Source of the DNA: Phoronis australis
Taxonomy: Eukaryota; Phoronida; Phoronidae
Direction: 5' to 3'
Assembly: GCA_002633005.1 (NCBI GenBank)
Contig: NMRA01000207.1
Coordinates: forward strand, 646,634 to 691,283
DNA length: 44,650 nt
Positions 1-11,374 of this stretch are shown piece by piece. How positions within the stretch are numbered: position 1 is the stretch's first letter; each line of letters opens with the position of its first letter. The notes below the pieces were generated by a model, which ran no database searches, was not told the DNA's origin, and worked only from the letters and a program-made list of their open reading frames with translations. The translations under genes were made by a program, and so were the position numbers.

Positions 1-346
1 CCCCCCCCCCTAATTCCGTTGTCATGAAAATACAACCTGGCTGGCCCATTCTCCGGTCGTTACCCTATGATGCTTGACAACTGACCGAGACGCGACAAAA
101 TATGATCTAATTTTTCGAAAACATTTATTTTACACGGACATATTTTGCTTCGTCGGCGTATGGCAACGACCCAACGCTTCCGAATCTAAACGTCTTTAGA
201 GATTGTGAAGCGTGTCCGTATTTTTTCTAGCCGTTCGGGGAACAACACGGACTGAAACACAGACTCCCATGCCGATAAGCTAACAGAGCTATCGTAGCGA
301 GCCTCGTTTTGGAACGCGCCTCCTGTCGGCGTGAATAGGGTCTATG
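1..346. repeat. left arm of large inverted repeat
   Basis: Reverse complement of 2649-2990 with roughly 85-90 percent identity by eye, interrupted by small indels. The inner end reads gtgaatagggtctatg and the outer end is a poly-C run. The arm may continue to the left of the window. Confidence 0.9.
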
Positions 347-2648
347 CGTAGCTGTCTGCAGGTAAACAGCTGGTAAAAAGATGGGTTGTTATCAAAATAC
401 GTCGTCGCGCAAAGCCTTATTATTGCTATTTCCCTGGTGCAAGTCTTCGACAGGTGGTCACAAATTACCAAAAACCTAAGGTTACTACATACGTGGAGCA
501 TTGCGGCCCAAAAGGGCCAACCAACTGACAAAAAGTGTGTGGATGCCGAAGCCTCTTTGGGAGACTACATAACGTTACTTGGTAAGTTTTTAGCAATCAA
601 GTTTCTATCGATATCGTTCGGTGATGCTATCCTCGCTAGTTACCCCACTGAATAACGGGTTTATTGAGTGGAACTAAGTGTTTCTTTTCGGAAACTCACC
701 CAGGACTGACGGATGCCGGGTAGGCTAGCAGCACATATTCACATATTGTCCTCCAGGGGTGGGCCGGAATGCGCCCAATTTAAGAGGTGTATGGTATATG
801 ACGCTCAGAAGTCAAGGGTTACTTTTTCAAAGCCGTTTCTCCTCAAAGCTATGCTATGTCCAATAAAATTCTCTAGATGAGTGAGTTTCCATATTTTATA
901 GCGGACCCCACCTCCAGGACTACCAGATTAGTCACCGAATTAACATGAATACTGAAGCTATTCAGTAAACGTCATAACATTGCATTGGAATAAAAATTCA
1001 CACCTAGAATGAATTTTACTTGTTGAGGGCAGATGCACATTTCAGGTGTCGTTAAAAATAAACATTATCAAATCACTTTAAGCCTGTTTCACATAGTTTA
1101 ATTCAGATCTTAAGGTTGACTTGGGTTAGTTTCTACATATAAACATGAAGATGAAACGTCAAGTATGTTCTGCCTTACTAAAGTAGATTTATCTTGTTTT
1201 CTTTTATAATTTTCTAATATTTCTCTGACTATTCTGTTACAGGTGAGAGAAAACGACTGAAACCAGCCGCCTGACCGTCTATTTTGCCTTTGGACAAAGT
1301 GAAAAGCAATCCATCAGCAATAACCTGAGAGAATTCAACCTAATTCAGAAATTCGGTCCTTGATATGCCTGATTATCGACTCCATAGCGTGGGAAAATTA
1401 CAATTGTTTTTAACAATGTTGTTTTTTATGTACTTTTCTTGCATTTGGAACTTTTGTTGTGGACAAGTTAACACAAAACTTAAAAGTGTTCAAAGGCCTT
1501 GTTAAGAAAGCTCTAAAAATAATTACACACACAAACAAATCAAAGTCAAACAAATGGAATTACTTTATTTTGAACACTGCACATTTCTAGAGGTCAACAA
1601 AAAATGACAATTCGCAAGCGTAATTGCTAATCATTTCAGCTTTATAAAGAATAAGCACAACTGCACTGTATGGGGCTTTAAAACTGAGGAAATATTGTGG
1701 TTTCAGTAATTAGTGACAAACTTGCCTGTTGATGAAAAATTTATTCGATCAACAAAGTGTAAGATTAATTGGCTTTCTACTGACAATAAGACATTCGATG
1801 CAGTCACTGAATGTCATGATTTCCCCATAATGTGTGCCAAATTGAAAAGTTTTTACTATTAGTATAAAGCGTTTCTTTTGAAAGGAAAAGTTAATGTCAC
1901 TCAGTGAGAAAGGACAGGTATTTATACCAGATGCTTTTGGTTTTCATTTCACAGAGATCTAGTTTCAATAGCCTATAGAAGCGCTTGTAAAAAAGATCCA
2001 CTTTCGGCACGTGGCTTCCCTCCTGAGGTAACCTCATTCAGCCTCAATTAGAATCTTGAAGGTAAACACAACCGCATATCACTTGACACGTTTTGTGCCC
2101 AAAATCTGACCCTGAACTAGACCAGAGTGTTACTACGTCTTCTTTAGCTTCAATGCAGCATGTTTCTTCCAGGACTTATTGCCTATGAAAGGGCATCCTC
2201 ACCAACGAGGCTAACTTGTGTAGCAGTCAGATATAGTTCCTCTTAATACACAAACAACACGTTGTATTATGGTAACTTCGTGCTGCGATTCACATTTCAC
2301 CAGGGTCACTGACATGTACGTTGCGCCATGCAGCACTAATGGTGTGTGGAAATGTTGCGGGAAGAGAAAGGAGTAACAAAGTTTGTTCGTTGTCTTCGAT
2401 GAAGAAAGTAGGCTTTAAAAACAGATCTACACTGGATGGGAAGATCTTGCTGGTTAGCTGCAGTCAAATGCTTAAAACCGCTTTTTGTCCAATCAGGGTC
2501 GATGCAGAAGCGATGCACATCTCCTCTGCACGGTACAAGCCCTCAAACCTAAAAACCACAGATTTTCATTTCAACGTGTAATAAATTTCCAGAAGACATA
2601 GGATAGGGAGTAAACAAATAATCTAATGTATATTCACGTACCCTTTGC
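347..2648. other. spacer between inverted arms, no gene seen
   Basis: 2.3 kb of AT-rich sequence between the arms. All frames are short (longest under 90 codons) and show no transposase motif. If the structure is a transposon it is non-autonomous. Confidence 0.6.
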
Positions 2649-2990
2649 CATAGACCCTATTCACGCCGACAGGAGGCGCGTTCCAAAACGAGGCTCGCTA
2701 CGATAGCTCTGTTAGATTATCGGCATAGTTCTGTGTTTCAGACCGTGTTGTCACGGTTCCGCGAACGGCTAGAAAAAATACGGACACGCAACTGTCTGCT
2801 TCACAATCTAGCTCTAAAGACGTTGAGATTCGGAAGCGTTGGGTCGTTGCCGCGACGAAGCAAAATATGTCCGTGTAAAATTTATAAATGTTGTCGAAAA
2901 GTTAGATCATATTTTGTCGCATGGTCAGTAACGACCGGAGAATGGGCCAGCCAGGCTGTGTTTTCATGACTACGGATTTAGGGGGGGGGG
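2649..2990. repeat. right arm of large inverted repeat
   Basis: Begins catagaccctattcacg and ends cggatttaggggg, pairing with 1-346. The outer end runs into a hAT-like short element (2971-3261), so the two are either fused or nested. Confidence 0.9.
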
Positions 2991-3261
2991 GCATGGCCCC
3001 CCTAAAATTGTATCAGATCCCATTTTTGAGTTCGGGTGCGAATTGCTGACTAGCACACGTGCGCAACGGAGGGTGAATAAACAACGCATAGGCGCTGAAC
3101 GAACCCCGTTTACCAGGCGTTTTTTTTAGTCAACAGGTCCGCAAACCGAAGAATTCAAAATCCCTGCATCCCCAGAGTTTAGGCTGGGCGCGCACATCTG
3201 CCGAAATGCTGCTTATTCCTGTGCCCTGCCCCCCTAACTAAAAAACCTGGATCCGCCCCTG
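2971..3261 (-). mobile_element. hAT-like short element, CAGTGGCGGAT family
   Basis: Reads cggatttagggg at one end and ggatccgcccctg at the other, with an internal stretch matching the element at 9655-9892 in reverse orientation. The first six bases of the usual CAGTGG end are missing where it meets the inverted-repeat arm. Confidence 0.65.
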
Positions 3262-4382
3262 CGCCGGGCTACGGGTTGAAACATAATTTTTCTTTCCAAA
3301 AAGGACAGGGCCCTCAATCCCTCAAATTTGGGGCCCAATATCGGCCCTATTCCCCTCTCAAACATATTGAAATATCACGGAAAATTCCCCCCACGAGGCA
3401 TAAAAATTCCCCTAGTGAAAAATCTCTGAGTTCAAATCACCTGTAACCACACTGGTGACAATTTTTAAGAGCACAAAAGGCTACTTTAAATTGAGGCAGA
3501 GCCTATGAGAGCTTGCAACAGGGCGGGGGTGCTATTGATGGTGATCGGGAGGTAGATTGTTCCCGCCCTCACTCCGCGGCGAAAAAATCGCCTCTCAGTA
3601 GGCACTGGTACCGTTCCCCTCGGATGACAGAGGCTCCTGCAGAAACATGATAACTATGATTGCTGAGTTAACTGAAATTGAGTTCTAAAACGATGTTATG
3701 TTTTGGACGAACGAATTAGGTGTTTTAATTTTAAAATTCAACTTGGTCCAGATTGATATTTGAAATGTAACACATGAAATAGACGTAAGAATTATTACAA
3801 CCAAGAAAGCATTGATGGTCAAATAATTTTTATTTTCGATTACGAGCCGGGTTTTTTATTTTAATAAAAATATACTTAATAACATCAATTATTCTTTCAG
3901 ACCAATGACAAATCATTGAGTGCATAGGATCAGGCTATGCTTGATGTTAATATTCTTGATCAACAAATTACTGAAACCAGATGTGACTAGTTGCACATGA
4001 CAGACACCACTGTCGAATGTGTCTTCAACTCGTCAACTATACGAGCAGATGACCTGGTCCGCGTAGAAAGAATTTTGATCAACAATTTACAAGAAAAAAC
4101 GTAACCCTGCATTCAGCATAATACGTAATCCGTAACACTACGATCGCCGCAATTTGGACATATTTACTTTTCATGTTTCGAGCCTAGTTTTCCGAAACAA
4201 AATAAACCCTTTTCGTCAGACAACTCTTTGGCGCCTTAACTTGTTCTCTAATGTAATTTTCTACGTCTCTGTAATTAATTGTCGACACATCATTAAAATT
4301 TAATATCCAGGTTGGACTCGAAAGACCGGCTATATAACTCACGCAATGTCTACTTTCGCTTTGTTTATCGCAGTGAGCCTCG

Positions 4383-4424
4383 CTTTGGATCTTAATGGCC
4401 GCCGCGTGAATAGGGTCTGTGGCA
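4383..4424 (+). repeat. fragment of the 1-346 inverted-repeat arm
   Basis: gagcctcgctttgga followed by cgtgaatagggtctgtgg resembles the inner end of the 1-346 arm in the same orientation, with several substitutions. This suggests the arm is itself a dispersed element. Confidence 0.5.
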
Positions 4425-4851
4425 TTGGGCTTGGATTGTAATCTCACTAACGAATATCCAGTTAAACATTCAGCATTCATTGATGTAACTGAAACTGATA
4501 AACCTGTTAGAAATCATTCCAAACAATAATACTGCTATGTACGAAAAGATCCCGAGTGACGTCAAGTATCGTAACACGCATTACAACAAACAAAGATTAA
4601 CCCGACTGGCAACTGCCGCGAAGTCGACATCGGCGAGTATCTCAGTTAACAGGCATCAGTAGAATAAACATGGAATAATCGTTAAAATAAACACAAACCT
4701 TACCTTTGTATAAGAACGTGCTTACTTTCTCTCATAGAAGCACCATTTTCACGCAATCTCAGATTCAGTTGGCACGCCTACAAGCCATTTCACCATGTAT
4801 TTAAAGGGCTCGCGAAATAGGGGCTATTAATCTATAACTACTAGTACATGC

Positions 4852-4865
4852 GCGCCCTCTAGTTA
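4852..4865 (-). promoter_or_regulatory. CTCF-like motif
   Basis: The minus strand reads TAACTAGAGGGCGC, twelve of fourteen positions against the bilaterian-style CTCF core CCASYAGRKGGCRS. Binding is not shown by sequence alone. Confidence 0.35.
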
Positions 4866-4917
4866 TTGTAAATTTTCCGAATAGCCCCCTTGGTCCAATT
4901 ATGTTGCACATCCATCA

Positions 4918-5059
4918 CAGGAGCGTATTCAGGATTTTGAGTTAGGGGGGGATAGGGCAGACTAGCCAGGATTTTGCCCGTCAGACATTCGCATCCCCTG
5001 CCAAATGGAATCTGGGAGAATTTTAGGGGGGGCATGGCCCCCCTCTAAATCCACCACTG
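4918..5059. mobile_element. hAT-like short element with CATCA target duplication
   Basis: 142 bp, starting caggagcgtattcagg and ending ccaccactg, with a direct repeat CATCA on both sides (4913-4917 and 5060-5064). It is an internally shortened member of the family seen at 9655-9892. Confidence 0.75.
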
Positions 5060-5686
5060 CATCATTATTAGTGAGAAGCATATGTTGTTACAATATTAAA
5101 CAAACCTTTTATTTTGTAAAAAGTCACATTCCTTGTCCAATTTTCAAAAACCTAATCACCTGTGGTTTTCACGACATTCAAAGATTAGGCTATTTATAAT
5201 TTCTCAAAACGAAAATTTAAAAATACTATTGTCGCCCCTAATACATTTATGATGGTGTCATTATCTAGATAACGATAACATCAGCAACCTGAGGTGAATA
5301 AATCAGCCACAACAGCTTTGGTATCTGTTATCTGAACTTGCAAATTCTGTGGTGTGTGCAACCCGGTCGCGGAGTCGTCCAAAACTCCACCGCGCCTAGG
5401 TTATCAACGTATCATTCTTTTTATGCATAACATCGTCTCTTCTGCTACCAGCTGCCAAGTGAAATGCTTAGAAAAATATAAACTAATACATTGTAGTGTG
5501 ATATTTAGTTTGGTTCACGGTTAGTTGTGAACTAAGTTGTTCCAGCTTATAGTGGAACAGACACCCGATTAGGAAATGACTTTCGTCTTCAATAACGTGT
5601 TAGTCATAAAGAGCGCGTAACCTAATTTTTCTAAGAATTCTCACGTTTCCTATTTTTATTCATACCTCTTGATTAGCAGTGGCAGA

Positions 5687-5913
5687 TCTTCGTTTTCAGT
5701 AAGGGGGAGTTTAGGATTCGAGCGAATCCGAGGCGCGTAGCGCCGAGCGTAAGGAAGGTCGGGAGGAGGTTTCCCCCTATACCATGTAAGATTTTTTGTG
5801 GTTTTTAAAAGCTGATTTCGTTTTTCTGGCGAATTTTTTCAGTTTTTATTTTTGATCCCGTCCCGAGGGGGGAGGTTGAACCCCCTGAAACCCCCCCTGT
5901 AGATCCGCCTCTT
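5687..5913. mobile_element. hAT-like short element with ATTAG target duplication
   Basis: 227 bp with imperfect inverted ends cagtggcagatct and agatccgcctctt, flanked by ATTAG on both sides (5682-5686 and 5914-5918). Inside is a short palindromic patch (gattcgagcgaatc, ggcgcgtagcgcc) and a G/C-rich triplet pattern common in such elements. Confidence 0.75.
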
Positions 5914-6245
5914 ATTAGGACATTCAAACCACGATAATACCGTTATTTGTAGTCAGTAACAAATTCAGTGTCATTTCCTCGCATCACTAGGCCTACAGTG
6001 TACTGTCCACCAATGTTTTAGTGAGTTCAGCAAGTATGACAACTAATTAAGATAAAGCGTCTCACACAGCTAACTAGACTTTATTTGTAACACTGCAAAA
6101 ACACGTCCAAACATATTTTCACAAACCGTACCGAGAGTGGCATACATAAAGTGATATCCCACGAGACATTATTCGTTGTATAAACCTACCCTCTGACACA
6201 GCGCCACCTATACTGCAAAGTGGCCCTGTGGAAACATGATGACCG

Positions 6246-6300
6246 ACACACGGAATTCCGTGTGTGGGCATCAATGCGCATGCCTTGGTTTTACTTCCGA
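6246..6300. promoter_or_regulatory. possible promoter: palindrome, NRF-1-like and ETS-like sites
   Basis: A perfect 20-bp palindrome (6246-6265, centre GGAATTCC) is followed by tgcgcatgcc (6275-6284, near the NRF-1 site TGCGCATGCG) and acttccg (ETS core). Just downstream, aaaATGGTT starts a short frame. This is suggestive only. Confidence 0.35.
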
Positions 6301-6310
6301 TGTAAACAAA

Positions 6311-6334
6311 ATGGTTCACTGTGTGCGTGAAAAG
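6311..6334 (+). CDS. possible first coding exon (8 codons)
   Basis: ATGGTTCACTGTGTGCGTG then AAAAG before gtaatg, a fair splice donor, giving MVHCVREK. It follows the promoter-like cluster. There is no homology to lean on and the downstream exon is uncertain (see 6796-7341), so this is a weak call. Confidence 0.2.
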
Positions 6335-6795
6335 GTAATGCCTTTGTACTGGGTATATTGCTTTGTGTTCTGTTGCACTGGAATAATAATCATTTTGATG
6401 GAGTGCATTTGGACTCATCCTGAATCTAATTTACTGATTTTAGACGTTTTATGTTCACGTTAGTTGTATAAAGTTAGAAATTGTGAACTTTCAATTCTAA
6501 GTCGTCATAGTTGGGTCTGGTAAGCGCCTGTGGTCAGTGTGGTGCCAAGCTGATTAGCCTTGCCTTTTTGTTTTTATTGTCTTCTGTCTTTACAGCCTTC
6601 ACTACAAATTCGCCAGAGTGTTTTTAGGTATTTGATGTGATCAATTCTTACTTTGTGTAATATCAGGTCAGATAGTGTTTGTGTGAGTCAGAGGTTGAAG
6701 ACTGTGCTTGTGTTTGATAAGTTGTTAAGATATAGTTCAAACTTTTCAGGTGATCAAGGCATGTCAAGTAGGCTAATACACCTGTGAAGACTCAG

Positions 6796-7341
6796 AGTCC
6801 ATCTTGCTGTGTCTGCAACTGTCCACTCACCAAAGGACATTTTTGTATTATTGAAACATTTAGCATTGTATAGTGGTGTCAATATTTTTGAGGGGATTAT
6901 CTGCATAAATTGTGAAAGACTCTTACAAACGATTCACACCAAAGTGACTCATTTCAAATCAAAATTAAACAAACTCATAAGTTGTGCAGACCCAAACGTT
7001 GTGCGGTGGAGAGCCCAACTCTACCCTCGGCCAGATCTGAAGTTAGAGGTGACCAGCGCAGAGAAACCCGTTGCAAACTTATTGAGCTCCAGCCAGCATC
7101 AGCTGTTCAAGAGGTACAGAAACGCGCACCAACTGATGAGAATATTTGCAGTGATTTAGCACTGAACACTTCTCGAAATCTACAAGTGCATCTTCGTCTG
7201 AAAAGAAGGTTGTTGAAAGAGCTTCTAGTATTTTGAAGTATGAAGAACTCAAATATGCCATTACAGAACAACGTATGAAGGAAAATGATACTATAGCAGA
7301 ATCCATAACTGGCTCAAAGCATGGATGTATTTCTCATTTGC
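6796..7341 (+). pseudogene. decayed or frameshifted coding patch
   Basis: Three frames look coding one after another. Frame 2 (about 6797-6980) gives CINCERLLQTIHTKVTHF, a CxxC-like start reminiscent of N-terminal zinc domains. Frame 1 (about 6980-7165) gives a Lys/Arg/Ser/Pro-rich linker. Frame 3 (7173-7341) gives KKVVERASSILKYEELKYAI then TEQRMKENDTIAESITG, a charged helix, ending at a good donor CAA|gtaagg. Two shifts mean a pseudogene, small introns, or assembly errors. No family was identified with confidence. Confidence 0.4.
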
Positions 7342-9480
7342 AAGTAAGGAACAAAAACTCTTAGGACACGTTATTCCAGTTTGACTGGACCATCATTGTC
7401 AATGAGATGAAACTTAAATTTCCGGTGTTGTTCTCCCTTATTGTAGGGGTTATGTTAACTCCTGACAATAGGTCACGCGGAAAGAAGGTAGATAGCATAA
7501 TACCAAGAATTTCTGTTATAATGCCCTGTGCATGCAATCTAGAGGTCAGCCTCTTTGTCTGGTACCGCGAGTGATATCGTATGTCCTGTGAAGTAGCTTA
7601 GTGGAGGTTAAAATATGTCACGTTCATCTTGGCTTAAAACAACTTTATTTTAAAGTCAGTGTAAATTGTGACATTTTAGTACAATTAACAATACATGCCC
7701 ATTGCCAGAATAAAAAAATGTAGAAAATTTCAAACAACAAATACTAATTGATGCAAATCTGAAAAGTTTTCTTCAGCAACTTGTATTTCAGATAAACATA
7801 GCATCTCTTTTGATAAAGTTCTCTCTTTGGTCTATGTTTGTTAAACAGTGAACCAATGCATGAGCAGGTAATACATTAATACAATGCTACCTTGAAGGAA
7901 AGACATTTAAAGTTATTTTTGTTTTATTTTTTTAAGTTGTCACTGCTACTTAAGGTGTAACCAGCCAAAATTCTACTGCAGTCAAACCTTGTTAGAATGA
8001 ACCCGTTTCTAACGTTTACTCACTCATAACATTCTTTTCCTAAGTCCTAAGACAGCTATGCCACTTGGAAATTACTTTGGTTAAATTTAACTTCAGATAC
8101 AACAGGTTTTTTCAAAAGTGTTTAGAGGTTTTGTTATAACATGATTTTACTGTGTGTAAGTGCTTCACGGTATATTGTTGACTTTTCTCTATATGTAAGG
8201 GAATGTGCAAGTCAGGTGGTAGGAGTGTGCCTTCTACAGCTTAGTTTTCTGTTTCCAGTGTCAAGAGGTATGCTAATAAACCTCCTGGCATATCCTGTAA
8301 TGACTGTGACCTTTCGAACTTTAATTTATTGATGCTTCTTCTGACTTTCTACTTTGAGAGATGATTAATGTTCTCTAGCTATTTATCCGTCACTGGTGTG
8401 TGACTGCGCAAGCATTCTGGTGACTAATTATTCATTGGTGAATGTGCATGCTCAAAAACTTTGAAAACCTATAAGAAATGAAAAAATATTCAATGCATGG
8501 TAAAAATTCTCCAGTTTGGGACAATGAACTTTTAAATTATTTTAGCTCAGTGTCAGAGGTTGTACCATACAAAATTTTTAAAGTAGGCAATAAAGGGTTT
8601 ACCATTATGTTGTTGAACAGCTGATTCTACTTTCACTCTATGTTGACACAAAATGCATTGCGAAATTTAATATAAATATGATGGACAACACCAAAATAAA
8701 TCATTGTCTCTAACCATGAAAATTCAACTTTGGCTGGTCGTATTTTAGTGGCTGCCCCAAACTGGAGAATATATATACAGACTAAAAGTGGGTGGACCCT
8801 CAAGAAGAGGTCTCATTGCCGCACTCTCACTGCTTGTGATCCTTTTTTAGTGCCCGTGCCTGCACACATACACACTGGGATTGGAAATCAGCTTTTCCTA
8901 TAACATTGTTGTCTACAGCATACACTTTTGTTTGTTTAAATATCAAAATAACTTTTGTGGAAACTGGTGGTATATATTGTAGTGTACTTAAGTATGCCTG
9001 TTTTGATCATACTGCATTCGGATAAAATTCCGGTTCCATGATGAGATGCTGAACAAATAATTGCAGTTGACATGCTTAAAAAAATTACATCTAGCTCTGA
9101 GGAATATGCACATTTTTAGAAATTGCCATTTTGTCATGATTATTGCCTGTTATAATTAAATCTGAAGCTGTTGTTAACAGAGGGTACATTATGTAGTCAT
9201 AAAGAAACTGTTATTATTTAAAAAATGAAACTGTTATTATTTAAAAAATGAAACTGTTATTATTTAATCCTGATTGAAGTGTGCAAATTTTCCAGGTATT
9301 TGACCGTCTTTCTGCTATTGGTATAATTCTTAATGTATCACTATGCTTAATTTGGTGCCAGGCATTTAACAATAATAAAGTGTTTCTGTTAAGAATTGTT
9401 TCTGCTCAGGCAAGTTGAATTTTAAAATTTTGCAGATCTGATGCTCTATGTTTCTTATCCTTGTCATCCCTGATTTTGTG
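7342..9480. other. intergenic, no gene seen
   Basis: AT-rich, with short frames only. It contains a 23-bp tandem repeat (9204-9267) and an AATAAA near 9372 followed by GT-rich sequence, which could end a plus-strand transcript. Confidence 0.5.
9204..9267. repeat. 23-bp tandem repeat, 2.7 copies
   Basis: The unit gaaactgttattatttaaa plus aaat is repeated at 9204, 9227 and 9250 with no mismatch. Confidence 0.95.
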
Positions 9481-9654
9481 GATTTTGTTAAATGGCTTTC
9501 GGATTCGGTATTGAAAAAATTGATGATCAATTGTGGGCCATGTTAGAGTTCGTGAGGCTTGATTTTAGCAAGTCTGATTGTTATCACCTAGCTCCTGCTT
9601 GCCCACTTGCCAAACCAGATCAAGGCTATGTTGGCCATTGTGATCGACTAATAG

Positions 9655-9892
9655 CAGGGGCGGATCCAGGATTTTGAGTTAGGCGGGGCCAGGGGATAAA
9701 CAGAATTTCGGCAGATTTTGTGTTTGAGGACCTGTTGACTAAAAAAAAAGAATGGGGTATGCATTGCCTAATCACCCCCGAGCCCCCCTGGTTGTGCGCA
9801 TGTGCAATTCGCATCAGAACTCCCAAATGGTATCTGTTAGAATTTTAGAGGGGCCATGACCCCCTTGCCCCCCGGCCCTAAATCCGCCACTG
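9655..9892. mobile_element. hAT-like short element with AATAG target duplication
   Basis: 238 bp with ends caggggcggatccagg and ctaaatccgccactg, flanked by AATAG (9650-9654 and 9893-9897). It is the best-preserved copy of the family in the window and has no coding capacity. Confidence 0.85.
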
Positions 9893-9976
9893 AATAGAGC
9901 CAAGTTACGTGACCTCATGTAATTATGAAAACAAAGTTTGTGTTCACCAGTTCACCTTCTTCAACAAAAGAAAGAA

Positions 9977-10159
9977 TTAGAGCTTCCCTATATATCTCTG
10001 TTGGGCCAGAATGGCATTCAGTGGACTGATTACTAGACGCACAGACTTCTCAAATTGTCCCCGGGCTGCAAGCAAGTCCGCGTAGATAGGCAGTACTTCC
10101 ATCATCCCGTCGGCGATATACTGACCACATCGCCACCACTGACACACACCTTTATACAT
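9977..10159 (-). CDS. small ORF (60 codons), possible gene
   Basis: ATG at 10159 and TAA at 9977. The product begins MYKGVCQWWRCGQYIADGMM and continues EVLPIYADLLAARGQFEKSV, then RLVISPLNAILAQQRYIGKL. Composition is protein-like (amphipathic helices), codon use is ordinary, and a CCAAT/CRE cluster sits about 150-200 bp upstream. I do not recognise the family. It could be a single-exon gene, a terminal exon or a relic. Confidence 0.4.
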   Translation of the reverse strand: MYKGVCQWWRCGQYIADGMMEVLPIYADLLAARGQFEKSVRLVISPLNAILAQQRYIGKL

Positions 10160-10304
10160 CGGATTTGTTTCGGCTTAAGCCACTGTATCGGGGTTTTCTT
10201 GGTCTTATTCACTCCCACCACTGTCCGTTTTAATAAAATGCAACTACTAAAATCCGTGGTCGCCACACTTCGCAATTTGTAAACTGAAAGGGGTTTCCCA
10301 ACTT

Positions 10305-10365
10305 TCAACCAATGGGAATGGCTGAATGTTATGACGTCAGTTTCATTACTTTAACCAATGGGAGG
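10305..10365. promoter_or_regulatory. promoter-like cluster: two CCAAT boxes around a CRE
   Basis: CCAAT at 10309-10313 and 10355-10359, both inside aaccaatggga, flank a perfect CRE palindrome TGACGTCA at 10332-10339. NF-Y sites next to a CREB/ATF site are typical of compact animal promoters. Possible targets are the minus-strand frame starting at 10159 and the plus-strand frame starting at 10717, as a divergent pair. Confidence 0.55.
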
Positions 10366-10716
10366 CCATATTAAACAACATTCTACAGTGCTAACTTTCG
10401 TTTAGCACTGTGATAGAGTGTATGTATAAACCGAGACCGCGTTCGAACCGATTACACTGTACGTCATTGGTTGATTTTGACACCTCCACCTGCCGTCAAG
10501 TAAAACCTCTGAACTTGCTGTCATCGAGTGGAACTGCTCGATATAAATCGATACAAAATAGGTTGTTTGTTTGGGTGGCATTCTCCTTTAAGTCTCGTGG
10601 ACAGTACAAGCGCAACCAGTTCTGTGACCATGATTTTCAGTCGGTCATTTTTGAGACAACGAAGCCGCGATCAGAGTAACCTTACTCGGCAATATATTAC
10701 GAGATCTCTATAACAA

Positions 10717-10764
10717 ATGGCGAAAACGACATTGCAGACAAAGCGAAACACAAGAAAATATGAG
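10717..10764 (+). CDS. possible first coding exon (16 codons)
   Basis: aacaaATGGCG has a good start context, and the frame MAKTTLQTKRNTRKYE ends at GAG|gtataa, a possible donor. It lies about 350 bp downstream of the CCAAT/CRE cluster. The next exon is not identified with confidence. Confidence 0.25.
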
Positions 10765-11374
10765 GTATAAAATAGACGTTATTTGCTAAAAATAATATAT
10801 TTACAATTTCTACACAATATATTACATAGTGCATATTCATCCTATGGCGACAAAACACAAAGTTTGCGCACGTTATCTGTGACCGGTTGCACGAAACCGT
10901 CCACTAGGGGCCTTGTCAAAGTTCCCAAAGCATCTACGCATCTGTTTTAATGTTAAATGTCATATTTCTATTACATTTTCTTTATTATGAGTTATTCTTT
11001 GACTAATGACATTTTCTAATAACTTCTTTTAAAACCAAGCCCTTGTTTCAACGCAAATACAGATGGACCTTTTCTTGTAACGCCCTTTATTTAAGACTAA
11101 GCCCCTTTATATATATCCATCAATACTGAGTATTCAATACAGAATTTGCTCTTGGGTGTACCGGAGCCAAAATGACATTAGCAGTGAACATAAGATAGTA
11201 TTAGAAAGATTAGCCAGTGTAAGCGCAAGTCTACCGGTGTGGTGAAAAGTTAAGGAACATTTAGTTGAATCCCTATTTGGGACTGTTTCCCGCAACTCAC
11301 GGGATCAAAAGACACAATTTCTTGGTAAAATTAAATAATATAAAATTGAATGATACCAAATAAATGAGTATAAA

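Larger units (their letters stand above)
3262..4917. other. intergenic repeat-rich stretch
   Basis: No gene recognised. The stretch holds the arm fragment at 4383-4424 and a CTCF-like motif at 4852-4865 in reverse orientation. Confidence 0.5.
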
